NCBI GenBank assembly: GCA_028532855.1
Contig: JAQQAL010000024.1
Coordinates: 1-64,000, forward strand
Source: Candidatus Thalassospirochaeta sargassi
GTDB lineage: Bacteria > Spirochaetota > Spirochaetia > UBA9216
Length of the DNA: 64,000 nucleotides
Direction: 5' to 3'
The notes beneath the pieces are model-generated. The model saw only the letters and a list, made by a program, of their open reading frames with translations, searched no databases and had not been told where the DNA came from. Shown piece after piece: positions 27,007-35,797 of this stretch (its first letter is position 1; every line of letters starts with the position of its first letter). A program made the position numbers and the translations under genes.

Positions 27007-28002
27007 ATGAAAAAATACAAATGGGGAGTGATCGGTACTGGAAAAATAGCAAACAGATTCGCAACCGCTCTGAATAACATAGCCGATGAGGCTGAGTTTT
27101 ACGCAGTAGGTTCGAGAAATCAGAGCACAGCGGAAGATTTTGCAGCAAAATATAATGCAAAGAAAGCATATGTTGGCTATGACGCACTTATGGCGGATCC
27201 GGATCTTGATGTAGTCTATATCGGCACTCCGGGTAAATTTCATCATGATGATGTTGTGAGGGCGCTTGAAGCAGGAAAGAATGTTCTCTGTGAGAAATCA
27301 CTTACCTCCAATGCTTCAGAAGCTGAAGACCTCATCAAACTTGCACGTTCAAAGAACCTGTTCTTTATGGAAGCAATGTGGACCAGATTTTTTCCAATTC
27401 ATGTGCGTATCCGGGAACTAATAGCTGATGGAGCCTTAGGCGATGTTAGAGGGATGGTTGCCAATTTCAGCGCTAAAGTCCCCGGCGGACCGAATGATAT
27501 TAATCGGTTCTGGGATGTAAACCTGGGAGCTAGTGCTCTTCTTGATATAGGTGCGTACGGCATTTCTTTCGCTTCAAGCCTTTTCGGCAAACCGGAAGAA
27601 ATCAATGGTGTTGCCTACATGGGTGAAGCCGGTTTTGACTATCAGAATTCGTCCTCAATCAGATATGCCGGAGGCCGAATAGCCACTATTATGGCGTCAC
27701 AGATATCTTATGATGTCAAGGAGACAATCATTTTTGGAACTGAAGGTAAAATAGAGATTGATGACCCTTGGTATAAGCCGGTCTCAATGACATTGACTAA
27801 GGCAGGAATGGCTCCTGAAAAAATTGAATATCCTCTTGATGGTTTTAACGGTTATGAATATGAGATACGCGAGGTTCAAAACTGCCTTTCAGCAGGTGAG
27901 AAAGAATCAACTATAATGCCGTTGGATGAAAGCCTTGAAGTGATAAGGACAATGGATGAACTTCGTTCACAGTGGGGTTTTAAATTTCCAGGAGAAAAGT
28001 AG
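27007..28002 (+). CDS. Gfo/Idh/MocA-family oxidoreductase
   Basis: A 331-residue NAD(P)-dependent dehydrogenase. The N-terminal Rossmann motif is GVIGTGKIANRFATAL, the family's EKP-type motif reads CEKSLTSNA, and the dehydrogenase-domain landmarks are DIGAYGISFASSLFG and FGTEGKIEIDDPW. It uses an unknown sugar or polyol derivative. It is divergent from the PTS operon and followed by an esterase nine bases later. The decayed gene at 19763-20302 belongs to the same family, so one paralogue may have been lost. Confidence 0.9.
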   Translation: MKKYKWGVIGTGKIANRFATALNNIADEAEFYAVGSRNQSTAEDFAAKYNAKKAYVGYDALMADPDLDVVYIGTPGKFHHDDVVRALEAGKNVLCEKSLTSNASEAEDLIKLARSKNLFFMEAMWTRFFPIHVRIRELIADGALGDVRGMVANFSAKVPGGPNDINRFWDVNLGASALLDIGAYGISFASSLFGKPEEINGVAYMGEAGFDYQNSSSIRYAGGRIATIMASQISYDVKETIIFGTEGKIEIDDPWYKPVSMTLTKAGMAPEKIEYPLDGFNGYEYEIREVQNCLSAGEKESTIMPLDESLEVIRTMDELRSQWGFKFPGEK

Positions 28003-28011
28003 AGCTGTTGT

Positions 28012-28773
28012 ATGGCAACAATCAAATGTAGAGTGAATTCTATAAAACTCGGTAAAGGGAATAATATCAGAGTTTTTGTTCCAGAAAGCGGCAGGGTCAA
28101 GTATCCGGCTGTGTACATGCAGCATGGCCTTGGTGATGATGAGACTACAGCCTGGACCCATTCTGATCTTGAAGCCTATGCCTCGGAAGCTGATATTATC
28201 GTGGTTACCGCTGATGCTGAAGCCTCCTGGTTCTGTAATGATTTCAGAAATGGTGAGGAGGGCTCCGGTGGGATTCTCTGGGAAGATTATTTTGCCTATG
28301 AACTGCCTTCTTATATAGAAGAAAACTTCCCTGCAGTTTCTTCAGCTGCAGGGCGGGGGCAATGCGGTTTCAGCATGGGCGGTTATGGAGCAATGATGCT
28401 GACCCTGCTTCATCCAGAGCGGTTTACTGCGGTGTCGGCACATAGCGGTTCCTTCATGTTCGGTCATGAATACAGGAAGAACAGACCCGAGCGTGCAGAA
28501 TTTATGAAGGTTGTTGCGCCTCCCGGAGGACGCTATGATTTATTCACACTGCATGAGCAATCTTTTGTAAAAGACGCGAGGATGCCGGCTATAAGATTCG
28601 ATGTCGGTGATCACGATCATCTACTGGAACATGGGCGGAGATTTAATCATTATCTTGAAGAAAATAATGTGCCTCATCAGTATATAGAAGCTGAAGGCTC
28701 ACATCTCTGGTCTTATGTTGACAAGCAACTCTCTGATAGTTTTAAATTTTTTGCAGATAAACTTAGTATTTAA
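28012..28773 (+). CDS. alpha/beta hydrolase, EstA/esterase-D-like
   Basis: A 253-residue hydrolase of the putative esterase family. The nucleophile Ser lies in QCGFSMGGYGAMM, the acid is probably the Asp in DVGDHDHLLEHG, and the His is in EAEGSHLWSYV. It has no signal peptide, so it is cytosolic. It probably cleaves acyl or formyl esters, perhaps of a sugar. Its stop overlaps the stop of the convergent kinase gene. Confidence 0.88.
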   Translation: MATIKCRVNSIKLGKGNNIRVFVPESGRVKYPAVYMQHGLGDDETTAWTHSDLEAYASEADIIVVTADAEASWFCNDFRNGEEGSGGILWEDYFAYELPSYIEENFPAVSSAAGRGQCGFSMGGYGAMMLTLLHPERFTAVSAHSGSFMFGHEYRKNRPERAEFMKVVAPPGGRYDLFTLHEQSFVKDARMPAIRFDVGDHDHLLEHGRRFNHYLEENNVPHQYIEAEGSHLWSYVDKQLSDSFKFFADKLSI

Positions 28774-30353
28774 TATAGCCTTATTATAAACTCGGAGCCT
28801 TTTTCCTCTTCCGAGTTTATTTCTATTTCACCATTTAATTTTTTGCAAAGCTGGCGGGCAATAGTAAGTCCCACTCCCAGACCTCCCTGTTGTCGGGTGA
28901 ATGGATGTTCCAATTGATGAAAGGGGATAAAAACCTCTTTTAGATGACCGGGCGCTATACCCCTTCCCTGATCCTTAATTTTTATCTGGAGATTTCGGGA
29001 TATCTCTGCCTCAATGGTTATTATACCTTCCTCTGAAAAATCAACAGCATTGAATAAAAGCTGTATCAGTACCTGTTTAAGCCTGCTACTATCTGTTTTC
29101 CAGAAGATTTCTTCATCATGGGGATGATACTCTATTCCAATCTGCTTTTTTGCAGCGTAGATTCTCATATAGCTGACTACATTCATGATTACTTCATTTA
29201 TATTTATACTACTCATTTTTAATTCAAGCTCCGGAGCAGTACTTTCATTGAGATCAAGTAGATCCTGAATGATTTTATTAAGGCTGTGTGATGCCTGCGA
29301 TGCCAGATTAAGATACAGTTCCTGATCTTTATTTAAGTCAGTATGATTGAGCAGGGTGTGCATTCCCATAATTCCATTAAGAGGGGTTCGGAGTTCATGA
29401 CTGACTTTTGAAAGAAACCCTGTTTTCAATCTGTCGCTCTCCTCTGCATGTTTTTTTTCGATTAGAAGATCAATTGTAGTTCGTTTCACCAGAAATCTTA
29501 GAAGAAGTACAAAAACCAGGGCGGTGACTGCAAGAACTGAAAGGCTAATTACAAGAATAATCAGCCATTGTGGAAGATACTGCTCCTGGTATATTAATCT
29601 GTATTTACCCAGTATTTCATAATAGAAACTATCATTATCCTCTTTCGCTTCTCTAAGGGCGTCATCAATTTCCTGCAGCAATTCTGAATTTGTACCCGCT
29701 GGAACGGCAAGGTAGGAATTAGATGGTGAAAATACTATGTCTGTAGGTTTTATCTGAAATTCTTCGTTAAGGTATGTGCTGAAATAAACTCCGGCGTCAA
29801 TTTCGGCCATCACTAAAGCTTGTGTAATTTCATCAAAGTTATTAAAGATTACTGATTCAAAAGAGATTTCAAACGACGACATCAGGTTGATAAAGTTTCG
29901 GGCGTTCTGGTCAGCCGCCATAAGACCGATACGCCTATCCCTGAGATCGAATATAGATTCCACAGTACTGCCCTCTGATGTAAAAACCTGACTCCATGCT
30001 ACAAAGACTGTAGATGTTCCGTAGTCGAATAACTTTTCCCTTTCCGCAGATTTCTGCAGTGCCGGCATGATGTCTACCTTGCGGGATGCTGCAGCTTCGA
30101 ATGCTTCCTGAAAGGTGTCAAAAACAAGATATCTCACATTATAACCGGCGTCATGAAGTATTATTTCGAGAAGATCCGGATATATCCCCGCAGGGCGGCC
30201 GTGTTTATCAACGAAGATAACCGGCTGGGCGTTTCTGAATACTGCTATAGTAATACTTTTATCTTCATCCGGAACCTGAGCTGAGCAGGGCATAATCGCT
30301 CCAAGTATTAAGATAAAAAGAATTGCTGTAAAGCTGAAAGTATTTTTATTCAT
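28770..30353 (-). CDS. sensor histidine kinase with periplasmic solute-binding sensor domain
   Basis: A 527-residue protein in the order signal peptide, family-3 solute-binding sensor domain (about residues 30-245), one membrane helix (WLIILVISLSVLAVTALVF), HisKA dimerisation domain with the phospho-His in FLSKVSHELRTPLNG, and HATPase with N box LIQLLFNAVDFS, G1 DQGRGIAP and G2 GGLGVGLTIA. There is no receiver domain and no response regulator next to it, so it is an orphan. It probably senses a small ligand such as an amino acid. The ATG at 30353 is chosen for its clean signal sequence and AAGG upstream. Confidence 0.9.
   Translation of the reverse strand: MNKNTFSFTAILFILILGAIMPCSAQVPDEDKSITIAVFRNAQPVIFVDKHGRPAGIYPDLLEIILHDAGYNVRYLVFDTFQEAFEAAASRKVDIMPALQKSAEREKLFDYGTSTVFVAWSQVFTSEGSTVESIFDLRDRRIGLMAADQNARNFINLMSSFEISFESVIFNNFDEITQALVMAEIDAGVYFSTYLNEEFQIKPTDIVFSPSNSYLAVPAGTNSELLQEIDDALREAKEDNDSFYYEILGKYRLIYQEQYLPQWLIILVISLSVLAVTALVFVLLLRFLVKRTTIDLLIEKKHAEESDRLKTGFLSKVSHELRTPLNGIMGMHTLLNHTDLNKDQELYLNLASQASHSLNKIIQDLLDLNESTAPELELKMSSININEVIMNVVSYMRIYAAKKQIGIEYHPHDEEIFWKTDSSRLKQVLIQLLFNAVDFSEEGIITIEAEISRNLQIKIKDQGRGIAPGHLKEVFIPFHQLEHPFTRQQGGLGVGLTIARQLCKKLNGEIEINSEEEKGSEFIIRLY
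28788..28825 (+). terminator. hairpin at the esterase end, inside the kinase gene
   Basis: AAACTCGGA and TCCGAGTTT form a perfect nine-base stem around a 13-base loop, followed by a modest T-rich stretch. It could terminate the esterase transcript although it lies within the last codons of the convergent kinase gene. Confidence 0.45.
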
Positions 30354-30437
30354 TGGTTGCCTTAGTTTCAAGTATAATGCATTCTAAGATTGTTTCAAGC
30401 TTATTAAACTTATCGAGCTTATCTGATTTAAATATAC

Positions 30438-30466
30438 TTGACGTAAGCTATAAACTGCTGTACTTT
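30438..30466 (+). promoter_or_regulatory. leuB promoter
   Basis: TTGACG at 30438-30443 and TACTTT at 30461-30466 are 17 bases apart. A leader of about 40 bases with an AGGAGA ribosome-binding site precedes the ATG at 30515. Confidence 0.5.
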
Positions 30467-30514
30467 ATACATACTAAAGGCACTTAAATATAATTAAATT
30501 TACAGGAGAATTCT

Positions 30515-31597
30515 ATGGCGAACACATATAAAATCGCGGTGATACCCGGAGATGGTACCGGCCCGGAAGTCGTGGCAGAAGGGAAAAAGGTTCTGGATGT
30601 AGCAGCGAAAAAATTCGGCTTCAAGCTTGATATGAATGATTTTGATTACGGCGGAGATCGTTTTCTTAGAACCGGGGAAATTCTTCCCGATAATGCTGCT
30701 GATGAACTCAAACAGTACGATTCAATCTATCTCGGGGCAATCGGTCATCCTGATGTTAAGCCGGGTATTCTGGAAAAGGGAATTCTGCTTAGACTCCGCT
30801 TCGAACTTGATCAGTATATAAATCTTCGACCGGTTAAGCTCTACCCGGGTGTTGAAACTCCTTTAAAGGATAAGGGTCCCGAGCAGATTGATTATGTTGT
30901 CGTTCGGGAAAACACAGGCGGTATCTACACCGGCACCGGCGGATTTTCAATGAAAGATACTGAGCATGAGGTAGCAACCCAGTCAATGGTTTACAGCAGA
31001 CATCAGGTTGAACGTTGTCTGAAATATGCCTTCGAATATGCCCAGCGACACGGCAAGAAAGCACGGGGCAAGGGTGAGGCTAACACACTGGGGCTAGTCG
31101 GCAAGACCAATGTTCTTACCTATGTCTTTGATCTCTGGGAAAGAGCGTTTAATGAGCTAGGTGCATCCGATTATGCCGATGTAAACAGAGAATACTACCA
31201 TGTTGATGCAACATGTATGTGGATGGTAAAGAGTCCTGAATGGTTTGACGTTCTTGTTACAAGTAATATGTTCGGAGATATCATCACAGATCTCGGTGCA
31301 ATCACACAGGGCGGAATGGGGATAGCTGCTGGCGGTAATATCAATCCTGAGGGCGTCTCCATGTTCGAACCCATTGGAGGATCAGCACCTAAATATACCG
31401 GTCAGGGCATAATTAACCCGCTTGCATCAATAGTCGCCGGTGCAATGATGCTTGATACCCTCGGTGAAACTGAAGCCTCAGTTGCTATTGAAAATGCGGT
31501 TATGGAAGTTACCGGAACGAAGCTTAAGAGCCTCTCAGCCGGCAGAATGGGTTATTCTACCAGTGAAGTAGGTGACCTGGTTGCAAATCTTCTTTAA
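30515..31597 (+). CDS. leuB: 3-isopropylmalate dehydrogenase family protein
   Basis: A 360-residue NAD-dependent beta-decarboxylating dehydrogenase. Motifs include VIPGDGTGPEVV, the substrate-binding segment LRLRFELDQYINLRPVKLYP, VVRENTGGIYTG, the Tyr/Lys/Asp catalytic regions, and the NAD-binding PIGGSAPKYTGQG. The GVLERG-LLLxLRFELDxYxNLRPVxLYPG pattern resembles actinobacterial-type LeuB. No other leucine genes are adjacent, so a related substrate (isocitrate, homoisocitrate, tartrate) is possible. AGGAGA precedes the ATG and a strong terminator follows, making it a single-gene unit. Confidence 0.88.
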   Translation: MANTYKIAVIPGDGTGPEVVAEGKKVLDVAAKKFGFKLDMNDFDYGGDRFLRTGEILPDNAADELKQYDSIYLGAIGHPDVKPGILEKGILLRLRFELDQYINLRPVKLYPGVETPLKDKGPEQIDYVVVRENTGGIYTGTGGFSMKDTEHEVATQSMVYSRHQVERCLKYAFEYAQRHGKKARGKGEANTLGLVGKTNVLTYVFDLWERAFNELGASDYADVNREYYHVDATCMWMVKSPEWFDVLVTSNMFGDIITDLGAITQGGMGIAAGGNINPEGVSMFEPIGGSAPKYTGQGIINPLASIVAGAMMLDTLGETEASVAIENAVMEVTGTKLKSLSAGRMGYSTSEVGDLVANLL

Positions 31598-31674
31598 ACC
31601 TGATATATTACTTTAACAGTGATATACTGAATCTAGATTAATTTCGGTTGGATAACTATCCACTGATAATGATA

Positions 31675-31704
31675 CCCCGGGCAGAGGCTCCGGGGCTTTT
31701 TTTT
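31675..31704 (+). terminator. rho-independent terminator after leuB
   Basis: CCCCGG, loop GCAGAGGCT, CCGGGG, then C and eight T. Confidence 0.9.
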
Positions 31705-32015
31705 GCTCTGTCAATAAATCATTTATGGGCTTTACTTTTAATATCTCAGGATAGCATCAAGGGGGGGGAACTATTACATTAAAGAGATTAAGAACTTATT
31801 TATAAATTGAACGTACAAACAAAATAACTTGCAAAACTATGTATTTCTGTGTACTCTTAATAAGAGATTCAAATGTCAGAGGTCTGGAATGATTATGATT
31901 CAACCGAGGTCTCTCGCAAATCGGCCATACGGTGTTCCGATGGTTTATGAGGAGGATGACGGAACTGACCACACAAGACAAAAATAAACAAAAATGAATT
32001 TCACGGAGAAAATTT
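31705..32015 (+). promoter_or_regulatory. intergenic region with G8 tract and candidate promoter for the next gene
   Basis: About 310 bases without a supported gene. It holds a run of eight G (31761-31768). A candidate promoter TTGCAA (31829-31834), 17-base spacer, TACTCT (31852-31857) leaves a leader of about 150 bases that contains several short inverted repeats. ACGGAG precedes the ATG at 32016. Confidence 0.4.
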
Positions 32016-33236
32016 ATGAAAAGGTTATTAGTTTTAGGCTCAGGTGCTCAAGGAAGTACTGTTGCCAAGAGAATGGATGAAGAACCGAATGTTGCTGAAA
32101 TAATCTGTGCTGATTATGATGAGAAAGCTGTTAGCGACCTCGCAGGTCAGCTGAAAAAGGGTAAAGCCCTACAGATAGATGCGCGTAATGTTGAAAATAT
32201 CGTTAAGGCCGCCGTGGGGGTCGACCTGATTGTTAATGCCCTGCCGATGGCATTTGGAAGAATTGTTATTGAAGCTGCTCTGAAGGCCGGTGTAAACTAT
32301 CAGGATTTTGCAGCAGCGGATGATCCTTCTATGGACTGGGTTGAAGGGATCAGGGTAATGCTCGATGAAACTTCAGCAAAATTCAGGGCGATAGGTAAAA
32401 CCGCAGTTATCAGCACGGGCTCTGCTCCAGGTATAATATGTGTAGCAGCAAGAGATGCCGTCAGAGAACTGGACAGCTGTGAAACAATAAATATGTATGT
32501 ATGGGAAGGGGTGAAAGCTAAACGTTTCCTGCCGTTCTGGTGGTCACCTGAAGTCGCATATGCAGATATGAGCGATGAAGCATTTCCCTTTGTAAACGGC
32601 AATATCATAGCTTCAAAGCCTTTTGAACTTCCCGTAACGAGAGATGTCCCTGGTTCGGACACGCCAATACGCTTTGTTGAACATGCCCACGATGAAACTG
32701 TTTTAATGGGACTGAATTCGGAAAAGTATTTCAAGGGTGTCAGGAATGTATATTTCAAGTATGGTGGTTACGGTGTTGATTTTGCCGAAAACCTTTATAA
32801 AATGGGCCTGCTTTCTGAAGAACCGATTGAAGTTGACGGTCAGAATGTAATTCCCAGAAAGGTTGCGTTAAAGCTGACTCCGCCAGCGCCTAAATATCAT
32901 GATGAAATTAAGGAAATTCTTAATGAAGGACTCATCGATGACAGCGGTGCGATGATAGTTGAGGCTATAGGGACTATAAAGGGAAAAAAAGTCATGGTTG
33001 AAACCCATGTTAATTCCCTCAGCTGTGTTGATGCTTTTGAGAAATCCGGTCTTACCGGAGAAACATATTTTACAGGTCAGGGAGGTGCTTTGTTCACTAA
33101 GCTTTTTGTTAATGACAAAATCTATCAGAGCGGTCTCATCTCATCAGATATGCTGGAGTATGATCAGATTGATTATTACCTTGAAGAAGCTGCAAAGCTT
33201 GATATAACCCTTGATAAAAAGATGATAGAATTATAA
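32016..33236 (+). CDS. saccharopine dehydrogenase family protein
   Basis: A 406-residue protein with an N-terminal Rossmann domain (LLVLGSGAQGSTVAKRM) and the family's VNALPMAFG and GSAPGIICVAARDA segments. The family includes saccharopine and carboxynorspermidine enzymes, so it most likely acts on an amino-acid or polyamine imine. The exact reaction is not deducible. It is bounded by terminators on both sides. Confidence 0.82.
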   Translation: MKRLLVLGSGAQGSTVAKRMDEEPNVAEIICADYDEKAVSDLAGQLKKGKALQIDARNVENIVKAAVGVDLIVNALPMAFGRIVIEAALKAGVNYQDFAAADDPSMDWVEGIRVMLDETSAKFRAIGKTAVISTGSAPGIICVAARDAVRELDSCETINMYVWEGVKAKRFLPFWWSPEVAYADMSDEAFPFVNGNIIASKPFELPVTRDVPGSDTPIRFVEHAHDETVLMGLNSEKYFKGVRNVYFKYGGYGVDFAENLYKMGLLSEEPIEVDGQNVIPRKVALKLTPPAPKYHDEIKEILNEGLIDDSGAMIVEAIGTIKGKKVMVETHVNSLSCVDAFEKSGLTGETYFTGQGGALFTKLFVNDKIYQSGLISSDMLEYDQIDYYLEEAAKLDITLDKKMIEL

Positions 33237-33250
33237 TGGTTTATTTTTCA

Positions 33251-33278
33251 GGCCTGTGCACAGCACAGGCCTCTTTTT
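33251..33278 (+). terminator. rho-independent terminator
   Basis: GGCCTGTG, loop CACAG, CACAGGCC, then TCTTTTTG: a perfect eight-base stem. Confidence 0.9.
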
Positions 33279-33339
33279 GTATATTTGACATCAGCTGCTG
33301 GCTTGATTATAATTTCAACCAGTGAGAAGGTTTATAAAA

Positions 33340-35085
33340 ATGTCGCTCGGAATAGGAAAGCTTGTAAAAGTTGCTCCTAATATGATGAAGGCATTTATTT
33401 TAATAAATATTATATCAATCTCTTTTATTGCGGTTGTTTATCAAATATTGAATATAGATGATAATAACTCGGATGAGTATTTTCGTAGTTTCAATATTTA
33501 CGTCCTGTCCGTAATCAAATCGGGGGGGAGCCCCGACGACCGTCTTTTGAATCAGTATAAAGAGCTTAATGAATTATTTTATAATCTCAGCCCTAGAATG
33601 AGGGCGGGAACAATGCTTAATCCACCTGTTTTTTTTGATGAAGCATCCAGTAACGATTATTCTAATACTCTAAAGGAGCATGCCGCTGTCGTTCGTCAAA
33701 ATCTTTCGAACGCCGTTGATTTCTCATATGTGATTATCGGTATAATGCTGTTTATATCAGCCTGTGTGAGTATTGCAATGCTCTTGGTTCTATTTTTAGC
33801 AGGAAAAGCAGTGAAGGAATACAATGATGAGGTGCACGAAGGACTGGAATATATTGAACGAATACTTACCTTTGAAGCAATCCCCGACTACAGTTCAAAA
33901 AAAAGCAACGTTATTGAGGTGAATCAACTAAGTGAAGCTATTTACAATCTTTCCGAGGACATGAGCTTCAACCGGGCTCTCATTGATACTGCATTTCACG
34001 GAAATCTTGATAAACTTATGAATGAGCTGTATAACAGTATTTCAAAACGGATGCCCTGTGAGCGTATTGCTCTCGCATTTGTAAATCGTGAAGGCAGCTG
34101 TACGGCTGAAACTGCATTTACGTCGTATAAAAAAATCTTTCTTCAACCCGGTTTTTCTGAAAAACTCACCGACACCAGTTTGACGGGGCTGATGGAAACA
34201 GGTGAGCCCAGAATTATTAATGATTTAAAAACTTACTCGGCGAATCGGAAAATTTCAAAAGCTACTGCATTGTTGTTAAAAGAAGGTATTCAGTCCAATA
34301 TTACTGTACCCATGATGTTCGACGGCAGCTGTCTTGGTTTTTTCTTCGTTTCAAGTATTCTTCCGGATGCTTATAACGAAAAGAATATGCATTATATTTC
34401 AAGAGTAATTAATCTGATGAAGCAGAAGTTATATATTGAGTATCTTCTACAGGAAGTAATAGCCGGAACCTCGAATTCTTTTGTCGGACTGATGGATGAA
34501 AAAGATAACGAAACCGCCGCTCATATTGAGCGGATGTCTCAGTATTCTCATATAATAGCCCGTTCCTACCATGAAAATATTCGTCCGCTGTCGGCAAGGT
34601 TTATGCGCGAAATTTTATGGTTTGCGCCGCTTCACGATATTGGTAAGGTAAGTACTCCTGATTCTATCCTATTAAAAAAAGGTCGGCTTAGCGCGGAAGA
34701 ATTTGCTGTGATGCAGGAGCATGTTGAAGTCGGTGCAAGAGTTATAAAAAAGATGAATCACAGACTGCTTGATGTTGTTTCAACGCCATTAATGCAGACT
34801 GCCGTTGAGTTGATAGCTGCTCACCATGAAAAATATGACGGCAGCGGTTATCCTGCAGGCCTATGCGGTGAAGAGATACCTCTTGCCGGTCGGATTGTTG
34901 CAATTGCGGATATTTTTGATGCTCTGACCTCCAGACGCCCCTATAAAGAAGCCTATCCGGTTGAAAAAGCGCTTGAAATAATGGAATCGGAAATGAGAGG
35001 CAGTTTTGATCCTGAAGTTTACGCGGCATTTAAATCAGGTTTTGAAGAAATCCTTGTTGTATATAATGAGTTGAAAGATAAATAA
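33340..35085 (+). CDS. membrane HD-GYP domain protein with GAF-like sensor
   Basis: A predicted c-di-GMP phosphodiesterase of 581 residues. Two membrane helices flank an external loop of about 90 residues (first near residues 10-35, second near 125-155). A GAF-like domain follows at about 220-375. The C-terminal HD-GYP domain shows HIERMSQYSHIIARSY, LHDIGKVSTPDSIL, MQEHVEVGARVI and AAHHEKYDGSGYPAG, so all metal ligands and the GYP motif are present. The ATG at 33340 has AAGG ten bases upstream, and a GTG at 33322 is the alternative. It is probably co-transcribed with the Crp/Fnr regulator 13 bases downstream. Confidence 0.9.
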   Translation: MSLGIGKLVKVAPNMMKAFILINIISISFIAVVYQILNIDDNNSDEYFRSFNIYVLSVIKSGGSPDDRLLNQYKELNELFYNLSPRMRAGTMLNPPVFFDEASSNDYSNTLKEHAAVVRQNLSNAVDFSYVIIGIMLFISACVSIAMLLVLFLAGKAVKEYNDEVHEGLEYIERILTFEAIPDYSSKKSNVIEVNQLSEAIYNLSEDMSFNRALIDTAFHGNLDKLMNELYNSISKRMPCERIALAFVNREGSCTAETAFTSYKKIFLQPGFSEKLTDTSLTGLMETGEPRIINDLKTYSANRKISKATALLLKEGIQSNITVPMMFDGSCLGFFFVSSILPDAYNEKNMHYISRVINLMKQKLYIEYLLQEVIAGTSNSFVGLMDEKDNETAAHIERMSQYSHIIARSYHENIRPLSARFMREILWFAPLHDIGKVSTPDSILLKKGRLSAEEFAVMQEHVEVGARVIKKMNHRLLDVVSTPLMQTAVELIAAHHEKYDGSGYPAGLCGEEIPLAGRIVAIADIFDALTSRRPYKEAYPVEKALEIMESEMRGSFDPEVYAAFKSGFEEILVVYNELKDK

Positions 35086-35098
35086 AACTGGAGGCTTT

Positions 35099-35791
35099 AT
35101 GATTAATGCCGAAAGCATTTCTAAATTATTAGAGTCTGATATATTCCGAGGAGTCTCTGCGGCGAGTCTCGAAAGATTCTTCAGGAAAACGCAGACAGTC
35201 AACCGGAAATACCCGGCTGAAAAGTTATTGATGCTGCGCGGTGAGGTTGTTGACTCGCTGATGATTCTCGTAGAGGGGCGGCTTCAGGCTCAGATTCAGG
35301 GGAAGGGGGGGAAGCTTCTGAGGATAGAGGTTCTAAAAGCCCCCCAGGCTGTTGCGGCCGGTGTGTTGTTTTCTCAGGATAACAGGCTGCCGGTAAACCT
35401 TTTTTCGCTTGAAAGTTCAAAAATAATTTTTATTCCCAAAAAGGCAGTTCTCGAACTTTGTGCCGCCGAACAGGTTTTTATGCTGAATTATTTTACCGAT
35501 ATGGGTGATAAAATCTCCATCCTTGCTGAAAAGATTAAAATGTACCAGTTCAATACAATACGGCAGAAAATTTCGGGTTACATTATCGGACTCTCAGGGG
35601 CGATGAAACTCAAATCAGTTAAACTTGTCTACAGTAAGGAAGTCCTGGCAGAGATTATGGGTGTAACAAGACCGTCGTTGTCCAGAGAGTTATCAAATCT
35701 CTCTGCGTCAGGCATAATAAAAGTCAGCGGAAAAACAATCGATATACTCGACCGGCCGGCACTTGAATCTCTTCTTTCTGAAGAGGAATAG
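35099..35791 (+). CDS. Crp/Fnr-family transcriptional regulator
   Basis: A 230-residue regulator with an N-terminal cyclic-nucleotide-binding-like beta barrel and a C-terminal winged HTH whose recognition helix reads EVLAEIMGVTRPSLSREL. It lacks the N-terminal cysteines that hold an Fe-S cluster in FNR. The domain layout is like HcpR-type regulators that control hcp in anaerobes, and a Crp-like palindrome lies before hcp at 45407-45420. That link is inference. GGAGG precedes the ATG. Confidence 0.88.
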   Translation: MINAESISKLLESDIFRGVSAASLERFFRKTQTVNRKYPAEKLLMLRGEVVDSLMILVEGRLQAQIQGKGGKLLRIEVLKAPQAVAAGVLFSQDNRLPVNLFSLESSKIIFIPKKAVLELCAAEQVFMLNYFTDMGDKISILAEKIKMYQFNTIRQKISGYIIGLSGAMKLKSVKLVYSKEVLAEIMGVTRPSLSRELSNLSASGIIKVSGKTIDILDRPALESLLSEEE

Positions 35792-35797
35792 GGATTA

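Noticed and set aside
31796-31981. 61-codon minus-strand frame before the saccharopine-dehydrogenase-like gene
   Set aside because: It lies in the leader/promoter region, has no ribosome-binding site, and its composition is not protein-like.
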